Part shown: positions 1 to 4,999 of the stretch, in pieces | Layout: every line of letters starts with the position of its first letter | Numbering within the stretch: position 1 is the first letter of the stretch | NCBI GenBank assembly: GCA_946186175.1 | Contig: CAMHMG010000178.1 | Span: forward strand, 1-6,368 | DNA from: an uncultured Clostridia bacterium | GTDB lineage: Bacteria > Bacillota > Clostridia > Lachnospirales > Lachnospiraceae | DNA: 6,368 nucleotides | Reading direction: 5' to 3' | Notes under the pieces: model-generated | What the model was told of the DNA's origin: nothing | The model's database searches: none | What the model saw: only the letters and a program-made list of their open reading frames with translations | Made by a program: the position numbers and the translations under genes

Positions 1-56
1 CTATCGATAATAATTTTATTAAAAACAATGAAAGTAAAAGTATTATTTTGACTCCT

Positions 57-62
57 TATAAT
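57..62 (+). promoter_or_regulatory. Possible -10 box for the GTPase gene
   Basis: A perfect TATAAT hexamer lies 38 nt before the preferred start codon at 100, which would give a leader of about 30 nt. No good -35 box sits at the usual distance: the hexamer at 34-39 is GTAAAA. A TTGACT at 48-53 is only 3 nt away and cannot pair with it. The surrounding DNA is very AT-rich, so a chance match is quite possible. Confidence 0.3.
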
Positions 63-84
63 TCTATTTTAAGTGATGATGATG

Positions 85-90
85 AAAGGA
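85..90 (+). promoter_or_regulatory. Ribosome binding site that decides the GTPase start
   Basis: AAAGGA lies 9 nt upstream of the ATG at 100. The frame is also open from a GTG at 73 followed by three ATG codons (76, 79, 82), but no purine-rich Shine-Dalgarno sequence precedes those; the upstream sequence is ATTCTATTTTAA. Starting at 100 also places the P-loop at residues 15-22, close to the N-terminus as expected for this family. Confidence 0.65.
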
Positions 91-99
91 AAAAAGATT

Positions 100-1053
100 A
101 TGTTTAAGCAGGATAAGGAGATCCCCGTATTTGTATTTATGGGTTTTCTTGAAGCAGGAAAGACAAGGTTTGCAAGCCAGACATTGATAGATAGGGATTT
201 TACTCAGGGAGAACCCACACTTCTACTTGCTACAGAAGAAGGTATAGAGGAATATGATGAAGATGAATTGAAAAAGAGAAACATATCTCTTGTTTATCTT
301 GAGGAAGAAGATATCAATACCGAGAAGTTGTTAGATCTTCAGGATGAGTATAAGCCGGATCAGGTAATCATTGAATATAACGGTATGTGGCAGCTACAGA
401 AACTGTTTGATATTCGTGTTCCAAAGGGCTGGACAATAGTTCAGGTAATAACTTTGGTGGATGCGACAACCTTTACCGTATATAATAACAACATGAAATC
501 TCTGATGGCTGAGCATATACAGAATGCTGACATGGTAATATTCAACCGCTGTACAGAGGAGACGGATATTAATACACTCAGAATGGCCGTAAAGACACTT
601 AACCGCCGCTCGCAGATTGTATTTGAAAATGTCAACGGACAGGCACAGATAGATAACGGTGAGATTGAGATACCATATGATCTCAATGCTGATATTGTGG
701 AGATCGAAGATGATGATTTCGGTATTTTCTATATTGATGCTTCAGATAATGTCAATAACTATATTGATAAGGTGGTCAAGTTTAAGGGACAGGTATATAA
801 GGCGCCTCAGTATAAAGGCAAGGCATTTGTACCCGGAAGGTTTGCAATGACTTGCTGTGCAGAGGATATAACTTTTCTCGGTTTTAAATGCGTGACAATG
901 GAGACGCCTAACTTAAAGGATAAGGACTGGGTCACCGTTACTGCGAAAGTTAAATGCGAGTATTATCCGGAGTTTGAAGGTGACGGCCCGGTATTGTATG
1001 CTCAGAAAATAGAGAAAGCAAGTAAGCCTGATGAAGAGGTTGTATATTTCTAA
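100..1053 (+). CDS. G3E/CobW-like P-loop GTPase with YcgQ (DUF1980)-like C-terminal domain
   Basis: With the start at 100 the protein has 317 residues; a longer form from GTG 73 would have 326. A Walker A motif GFLEAGKT is at residues 15-22. VIIEYNG (89-95) matches the ExxG-type Walker B/switch of G3E GTPases. LVD (119-121) follows a core strand, and FNR (148-150) sits where the guanine-specificity NKxD motif is normally found, so base specificity is uncertain. After an acidic hinge (about 189-207) comes a second domain (about 210-310) with GRFAMTCCAED at 246-256 and another Cys at 264. This resembles the C-terminal domain of YcgQ/TIGR03943 proteins, partners of the YcgR permease, often linked to metal homeostasis. 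The CxCC metal motif of COG0523 metallochaperones is absent; the paired Cys of the tail may serve instead (inference). No signal peptide or membrane segment is seen, so it is probably cytosolic. It is followed by its own terminator and is not part of the fab operon. The fold is well supported; the exact role is unknown. Confidence 0.85.
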   Translation: MFKQDKEIPVFVFMGFLEAGKTRFASQTLIDRDFTQGEPTLLLATEEGIEEYDEDELKKRNISLVYLEEEDINTEKLLDLQDEYKPDQVIIEYNGMWQLQKLFDIRVPKGWTIVQVITLVDATTFTVYNNNMKSLMAEHIQNADMVIFNRCTEETDINTLRMAVKTLNRRSQIVFENVNGQAQIDNGEIEIPYDLNADIVEIEDDDFGIFYIDASDNVNNYIDKVVKFKGQVYKAPQYKGKAFVPGRFAMTCCAEDITFLGFKCVTMETPNLKDKDWVTVTAKVKCEYYPEFEGDGPVLYAQKIEKASKPDEEVVYF

Positions 1054-1071
1054 AAACGTAGAACAATATTT

Positions 1072-1117
1072 ATATCCCGACATACTGCTATAAGGTGGTT
1101 TGCCGGGATATCTTTTT
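1072..1117 (+). terminator. Rho-independent terminator of the GTPase gene
   Basis: ATATCCCG (1072-1079) pairs perfectly with CGGGATAT (1104-1111). After one A/C mismatch, two more pairs (CA 1081-1082 with TG 1101-1102) extend the stem toward an 18-nt loop. The right arm is followed directly by CTTTTTATATTT. It starts 18 nt after the GTPase stop codon and separates that gene from the operon downstream. Confidence 0.85.
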
Positions 1118-1148
1118 ATATTTGCGACTCTTTTTTATAATGGTAAAC

Positions 1149-1268
1149 TTTACTTTGAAAGTTAACGAATCAAGCTCGAAGAGCGTAGATGAGTTCTACT
1201 TTCAAATATACGTGCTCACTTAACGAAGCCAAAGGCTGAGTTTAGTGATGACTGTTTACTTTGAAAGT
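1149..1268 (+). repeat. Two 14-bp direct repeats of TTTACTTTGAAAGT
   Basis: TTTACTTTGAAAGT occurs identically at 1149-1162 and 1255-1268. Each contains the symmetric core ACTTTGAAAGT (arms ACTTT/AAAGT around one G). Related half or inverted copies are TACTTTCAAA at 1197-1206 and ACTTTCA at 1304-1310, so the motif recurs four times with offsets of about 46, 60 and 46 nt. The symmetric spacing follows from the larger palindrome in which the motifs lie. They could be binding sites for a dimeric protein or simply parts of a mobile element's ends. Confidence 0.8.
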
Positions 1269-1310
1269 ATCATTCATATATGCTCTTATGGCTTGATTCT
1301 TTAACTTTCA
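1156..1310. repeat. Long near-perfect inverted repeat (~155 nt), MITE-like or structured element
   Basis: Positions 1156-1206 pair with 1260-1310 over 51 consecutive positions without a gap: 42 Watson-Crick pairs, 3 G-T pairs and 6 mismatches. The outermost 20 positions have a single mismatch (C1166/T1300). The inner part (1207-1259) continues as a stem with small bulges and ends in the apical hairpin GCC-AAA-GGC (1228-1236). TTATAAT flanks it at 1135-1141 and 1311-1317, a possible 7-bp target duplication; because TTATAA is itself palindromic this is weak evidence. The distal arm is not followed by a T-run, so it is not a simple terminator. No ORF of note lies inside. A small non-autonomous transposable element is the leading idea; an mRNA leader structure or multi-operator region for the fab operon is the alternative. 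Confidence 0.8.
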
Positions 1311-1322
1311 TTATAATATATC

Positions 1323-1351
1323 TGGATTTTAAGGATTAAATGAGATATAAT
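1323..1351 (+). promoter_or_regulatory. Candidate promoter of the coiled-coil/fab operon
   Basis: A perfect -10 box TATAAT (1346-1351) is preceded, after a 17-nt spacer, by TGGATT (1323-1328), a weak 3/6 match to the -35 consensus. Transcription would begin near 1358, about 30 nt before the ATG at 1388. Two other TATAAT hexamers, at 1136-1141 and 1312-1317, flank the inverted repeat and also lack good -35 boxes. The region between the terminator at 1117 and the gene at 1388 must hold the operon promoter unless there is read-through, but which box is used cannot be decided by eye. Confidence 0.4.
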
Positions 1352-1387
1352 AAATTCTATTGTTATTAAATATAGGAGGTTTTAAGT

Positions 1388-1816
1388 ATGGATTGGAATG
1401 ATTTGCTTGAAAAGGTAAAGAAAACTTCAAGTGAAGCTGTTGACAAGGCGAAGGATACAACTAAGCGTTTAGCTACAATTAGTGATCTTAAGAGTAAGAT
1501 CAGAGGTTATAATAATGACAAGAACAAATTGTTCACCCAGATGGGAATGGATATATATATTGCCAAGAAACAGGGAAATGATATAAATGAACAGACAGAA
1601 GAGTTTGTCAAGAAGATTGATATATTGAATGCACGTATTAAGAAGCTTGAGGAAAGACTTAAGCTGGTTGAATCTTCTGAGACTCCTGACGAGAAAGCTG
1701 ATGATGAGACAGGTGATGACGAAATATTTACAGATGTAGATTACAAGGAAGAAGATACTTCTGATAATAATGTTGTCTCAGCTCTTCCGGCAGGCGATTC
1801 ATCAGAAAAAGAATGA
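1388..1816 (+). CDS. Small coiled-coil protein of unknown function, acidic C-terminus
   Basis: This 142-residue protein has an excellent ribosome binding site, AGGAGG at 1374-1379, 8 nt before the ATG. Residues 1-37 form an amphipathic, Lys-rich helix-like stretch (KAKDTTKRLATI). Residues 41-95 have a heptad-like pattern ending in IKKLEERLKLVE, which suggests a coiled coil. Residues 97-142 are strongly acidic and probably disordered. It contains no cysteine, signal peptide or membrane span. The N-terminal pattern recalls clostridial proteins that carry a similar helix followed by a C-terminal zinc ribbon; here the ribbon is missing and an acidic tail takes its place (inference from memory of such proteins). 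It ends 41 nt before the fabH-fabD start with no terminator between them, so it is probably co-transcribed as the first gene of the fab operon. It is not recognisable as FabT, FapR or another DNA-binding regulator. The gene is real with high confidence; its role is unknown. Confidence 0.85.
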   Translation: MDWNDLLEKVKKTSSEAVDKAKDTTKRLATISDLKSKIRGYNNDKNKLFTQMGMDIYIAKKQGNDINEQTEEFVKKIDILNARIKKLEERLKLVESSETPDEKADDETGDDEIFTDVDYKEEDTSDNNVVSALPAGDSSEKE

Positions 1817-1857
1817 TACCTTCAAAATCCGCTGATTATTAAAGAAAAGAGGTTATT

Positions 1858-4056
1858 ATGGCAACAGGAATTATTGGAACAGGAAGATTTCTTCCCCCTA
1901 CAGTTATTGATAATAATGAACTGGCTAAGATGGTGAAAACAGATGATGTATGGATTCGTGAGCATACGGGCATTGTAAGCCGTCATATTGCTACTGATGA
2001 GGTTACTTCATATATGGGTGCTGAGGCTTCACTTAGAGCTATTGATAATGCCGGTATTGATCCTAAGGATATTGATCTTATTGTATTTGCCACTGTTTCA
2101 CCTGAAAGAGCTACACCATCAATGTCTTGTATTGTTCAGGATAAGGTTGGGGCAGTCAATGCAACATGTTTTGACATTAATGCTGCTTGTTCGGGCTTTG
2201 TATATGCATTACAGACTGTGGATGCTTATATACGATCAGGTTTTGCTAAGACTGCTCTTGTTATAGGAGCGGAGACTCTTTCTAAGATGGTTGACTGGAA
2301 GGACAGATCTACATGTATTCTCTTCGCAGATGGTGCAGGTGCTGCTATAGTTAAGGACACTGAACATGGAATCATAAGCAGCGTTACCAGAAGTGACGGT
2401 TCTATGGGAATGTCTCTCAAATGCAAAGATAGATCTACAAGAAATTTCCTTAACAAGAAGAAAGAGGACAAACATTATATTCAGATGATAGGTCCGGATA
2501 TCTTTAAGTTTGCCGTGAGAAAGGTTCCCGCATGTATAGAAGTGCTGTTACAGAGAGCAGGACTTAAAAAAGAAGATGTAGATTACTATATTCTTCATCA
2601 GGCTAATTCAAGAATTGTTGCATCTGTGTCTAAGAAAATGCAGATTCCTATAGAGAAATTTCCAATGAACATTGATCATGTCGGCAACACTTCCGGAGCA
2701 TCAATACCTATTCTTCTTGATGAAATGAACAGGAAGGGTATGTTATCTCCGGGACAGAAGTTAGTTCTTTGCGGTTTTGGCGGAGGACTTACATGGGGTG
2801 CACAATTGCTTGAATGGAACATGGAGACACCTGAAGTTATTGAAGAAGATTTGTACGAGAATCAAGATGAATTAAATGATGAGGAAGAAGTATCAGAAAA
2901 GGGAATTGTTTTTTCATTAGAGAAGAAAGTAGCTGACTTGGGAATAACTCAGTCGATTGAAAAGACGGTTGAACGTTTCACTAAGAAAAAGGATGATGAC
3001 ATAGAGGATAAAACCTCAGAAGACAGATCATCTGATAATAAAACATCAAAGGATGAAGAAAAAACAGATGCAATAAAAAAGGATGAAGCAGAAGTTGATA
3101 AAGAGAGTAATAAAGAGAAATCTCACAAGATAGCATTTATGTTCCCGGGACAGGGTGCTCAATATGTTGGAATGGGTAAGGAATTCTATGACAGGAATGC
3201 TTCATCAAAGGAAGTTTTTGAAATGGCCTCTAAGGCTACAGGACTTGACCTTGAACATATCTGTTTCGAAGAGAATGAAGATATCAATATTACCGAGTAC
3301 ACTCAGATTGCGATGCTCACAACAGAAATTGCAATGCTTAAAGCTGTTGAAGAGCTTGGTGTTAAGCCTTCGGTGACAGGAGGTCTCTCGCTTGGAGAGT
3401 ATTCTGCACTTGTGGCGTCAGGAGTAATGGATTTTGAGGATTGTGCCAAGATTGTCAGAAAGCGTGGAATATATATGCAGGATGAAGTGCCTGTAGGCAA
3501 AGGCGGTATGGCTGCTATTATTGCTCTTGGTGCAGATAAGATTTCTGAGGTATGCAAGAAAGTAGATGGGGTGGTCGGAATTGCCAATTATAACTGTCCG
3601 GGACAGATTGCCATATCAGGTGAGAAAGAAGCTGTGGATAAAGCTTGTGAGATGCTTAAAGAGGCCGGAGCTAAGCGCTGTATTCCGTTAAATGTTAGCG
3701 GTCCTTTCCATTCACCGATGCTGATGGGAGCCGGAGATAAGCTGTCTGATGAATTAAGCAAGGTTGAACTTCACGATATAGAGATTCCTTATGTAACCAA
3801 TGTGACAGGTGGTTTTGTCAATGACAAGAAGGATGTCAAGAGGCTGCTTGCCGATCAGGTCTCTAACTCGGTTAAATGGATTCAATGTGTTGAGGCAATG
3901 CTTGAGGACGGGGTTGATACATTTATCGAGATAGGACCAGGTAAGACACTTTCTTCATTTGTCAAGAAGATTGCTAAGGAGCACGATAAGGAAGTAACTA
4001 TTATCAATGTAGACAAGTACGAAGATCTTGATAAAGTGAAGGAAGAGTTATGTTAA
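1858..4056 (+). CDS. fabH/fabD: FabH-FabD fusion: 3-oxoacyl-ACP synthase III joined to malonyl-CoA:ACP transacylase
   Basis: This 732-residue protein carries two complete fatty-acid initiation enzymes. Residues 1-320 are FabH, which condenses an acyl-CoA primer with malonyl-ACP. The thiolase-fold triad is Cys111 (NAACSGF), His247 (ILHQAN) and Asn277 (GNTSGAS), with the GFGGGLTWGA signature at 306-315. Residues 424-732 are FabD, which transfers malonyl from CoA to ACP. It shows FPGQGAQ (429-435), the nucleophile Ser511 in GLSLGEY, Arg536 for the malonyl carboxylate, His618 in GPFHSP, and the late EIGPGKTL motif. Each part matches the length of the stand-alone enzyme. The joining linker (about 321-423) is rich in Asp, Glu, Lys and Ser, with a more helix-like patch at about 349-376 and an imperfect repeat (EDKTSED/DNKTSKD). 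It contains no ACP-type DSL phosphopantetheine site. No Met codon lies between residues 322 and 428 and no Shine-Dalgarno is placed for an internal FabD start, so one chain is expected. AAGAGG (1847-1852) precedes the ATG by 5 nt. Oddities are His36 where E. coli FabH has the CoA-contacting Arg36, and Leu510 instead of His in the GHSxG motif. The cytosolic type II FAS role is secure. Confidence 0.95.
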   Translation: MATGIIGTGRFLPPTVIDNNELAKMVKTDDVWIREHTGIVSRHIATDEVTSYMGAEASLRAIDNAGIDPKDIDLIVFATVSPERATPSMSCIVQDKVGAVNATCFDINAACSGFVYALQTVDAYIRSGFAKTALVIGAETLSKMVDWKDRSTCILFADGAGAAIVKDTEHGIISSVTRSDGSMGMSLKCKDRSTRNFLNKKKEDKHYIQMIGPDIFKFAVRKVPACIEVLLQRAGLKKEDVDYYILHQANSRIVASVSKKMQIPIEKFPMNIDHVGNTSGASIPILLDEMNRKGMLSPGQKLVLCGFGGGLTWGAQLLEWNMETPEVIEEDLYENQDELNDEEEVSEKGIVFSLEKKVADLGITQSIEKTVERFTKKKDDDIEDKTSEDRSSDNKTSKDEEKTDAIKKDEAEVDKESNKEKSHKIAFMFPGQGAQYVGMGKEFYDRNASSKEVFEMASKATGLDLEHICFEENEDINITEYTQIAMLTTEIAMLKAVEELGVKPSVTGGLSLGEYSALVASGVMDFEDCAKIVRKRGIYMQDEVPVGKGGMAAIIALGADKISEVCKKVDGVVGIANYNCPGQIAISGEKEAVDKACEMLKEAGAKRCIPLNVSGPFHSPMLMGAGDKLSDELSKVELHDIEIPYVTNVTGGFVNDKKDVKRLLADQVSNSVKWIQCVEAMLEDGVDTFIEIGPGKTLSSFVKKIAKEHDKEVTIINVDKYEDLDKVKEELC

Positions 4057-4149
4057 TAATTTGGATGTAAAGATCTGTGCATGGTATAAGGCAGTGTGAA
4101 TTTCAAATTGTTTGCATTAAAGAAAAAATATTGAGTAATTGGTCAGGCA

Positions 4150-4174
4150 GAAGCTCACATTTATTGCGAGCTTC
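4150..4174 (+). other. Stem-loop in the fabH-fabD/fabG spacer
   Basis: GAAGCTC (4150-4156) pairs perfectly with GAGCTTC (4168-4174). Inside, after an A/C mismatch, CA (4158-4159) pairs with TG (4165-4166) around a 5-nt loop. It is followed by ATGTAGAAAAGTGTATTTT, which is not an immediate T-run, so a classic terminator is unlikely. It lies in the 168-nt gap before fabG, the largest gap within the cluster. Processing, partial attenuation or mRNA stability are possible roles. The rest of the gap contains no ORF or convincing promoter. Confidence 0.5.
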
Positions 4175-4224
4175 ATGTAGAAAAGTGTATTTTATGATGC
4201 TATGTTGACTAAATAGGAGGCTTT

Positions 4225-4965
4225 ATGTTAGAAGGGAAGATTGCATTAGTAACGGGAGCAAGTCGTGGAATCGGCAGGGCGTGTGCGATTACTCTTGCAG
4301 GATATGGAGCAACAGTTGTTGTTAATTATAACGGCAATGCAGCAAGGGCGAAAGAAGTTGTTGATGAAATAGAGGCTAATGGCGGTAAGGCCATAACTTA
4401 TCAGTGTGATGTTGCTGATTATGCCGCTGTGGAGACTATGATGAAGGATGTTATCAAGGAACTTGGTGGTATTCATATTCTTGTCAATAATGCGGGCATC
4501 ACCAAAGACGGACTTCTTATGAAGATGTCTGAAGAAGATTATGATGCGGTTGTTGATACTAACCTTAAGGGAACCTTTAACTGTATCAAACATGTTTCAA
4601 GACAGATGTTAAAGCAAAAAGAAGGTCATATCATCAATATGTCAAGTGTTGTAGGAGTATACGGCAACGGAGGCCAGGTTAATTATTCTGCTTCTAAGGC
4701 AGGAGTTATTGGAATTACCAAGTCGGTTGCAAAGGAACTTGGATCAAGAGGAATTACTGTCAATGCAGTTGCTCCTGGATTTATTGTAACAGAGATGACG
4801 GATGCAATGCCCGAGGAGGCTAAGAAAGAAGTTGCTGACAGGATTGCCATGAAGCGTCTCGGAGATGTTAAGGATGTTGCAGAGACGGTTGCATTTCTTG
4901 CGTCAGATAAGGCTTCATATATCACGGGACAGGTTATCTGTGTCGATGGTGGAATGAGCGTTTGA
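4225..4965 (+). CDS. fabG: 3-oxoacyl-ACP reductase FabG
   Basis: FabG reduces 3-ketoacyl-ACP to (3R)-3-hydroxyacyl-ACP with NADPH in the elongation cycle. At 246 residues it has the usual family length and all hallmarks of a classical short-chain dehydrogenase/reductase. These are the cofactor glycine motif TGASRGIG (10-17), NNAG (88-91), and the catalytic tetrad Asn113, Ser141, Tyr154 and Lys158 (NYSASK at 153-158). APGFIVTEMT follows at about 183-192, and the C-terminal ITGQVICVDGGMSV is typical of FabG. AGGAGG (4215-4220) lies 4 nt upstream of the ATG. It sits between fabH-fabD and fabF, which separates it from the many generic SDR enzymes and supports the FabG assignment. The 168-nt gap before it holds a hairpin but no clear terminator, so co-transcription is likely; an extra promoter in the gap cannot be excluded. 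Confidence 0.95.
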   Translation: MLEGKIALVTGASRGIGRACAITLAGYGATVVVNYNGNAARAKEVVDEIEANGGKAITYQCDVADYAAVETMMKDVIKELGGIHILVNNAGITKDGLLMKMSEEDYDAVVDTNLKGTFNCIKHVSRQMLKQKEGHIINMSSVVGVYGNGGQVNYSASKAGVIGITKSVAKELGSRGITVNAVAPGFIVTEMTDAMPEEAKKEVADRIAMKRLGDVKDVAETVAFLASDKASYITGQVICVDGGMSV

Positions 4966-4999
4966 TTTAATATTAATAAATGAAAGAGAGATTGAATAC

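Noticed and set aside
48..53. TTGACT as a -35 box
   Set aside because: Only 3 nt separate it from the TATAAT at 57-62, and no -10-like hexamer lies 16-18 nt downstream.
73..99. Longer start of the GTPase at GTG 73 or ATG 76/79/82
   Set aside because: No Shine-Dalgarno precedes these codons, while AAAGGA at 85-90 is well placed for ATG 100, which also gives the expected short segment before the P-loop.
441..686. Antisense 81-codon frame inside the GTPase gene
   Set aside because: It lies wholly opposite a gene with clear motifs, lacks family resemblance and looks like a shadow frame.
1149..1268. FabT or FapR operator
   Set aside because: The motif ACTTTGAAAGT has arms meeting around a single base and matches neither the FabT nor the FapR consensus as I know them.
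1156..1310. Rho-independent terminator or CRISPR repeat
   Set aside because: No T-run follows the distal arm, and the repeats are inverted arms of one hairpin rather than regularly spaced direct repeats with spacers.
2818..3126. Embedded acyl carrier protein domain between FabH and FabD
   Set aside because: No DSL-type phosphopantetheine serine motif and no hydrophobic four-helix pattern; the segment is mostly charged low complexity.
3127..3141. Independent internal start for FabD
   Set aside because: The first Met codon after residue 322 is residue 428, already inside the FPGQG strand, and no ribosome binding site is properly spaced before it.
4205..4210. TTGACT as a promoter -35 for fabG
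   Set aside because: It lies only 14 nt before the fabG start codon and overlaps the ribosome binding region, leaving no room for a -10 box and a leader.
4246..4593. Antisense 115-codon frame opposite fabG
   Set aside because: It lies fully within a well-supported fabG, its translation resembles no protein family, and it is best explained as a shadow of the fabG reading frame.
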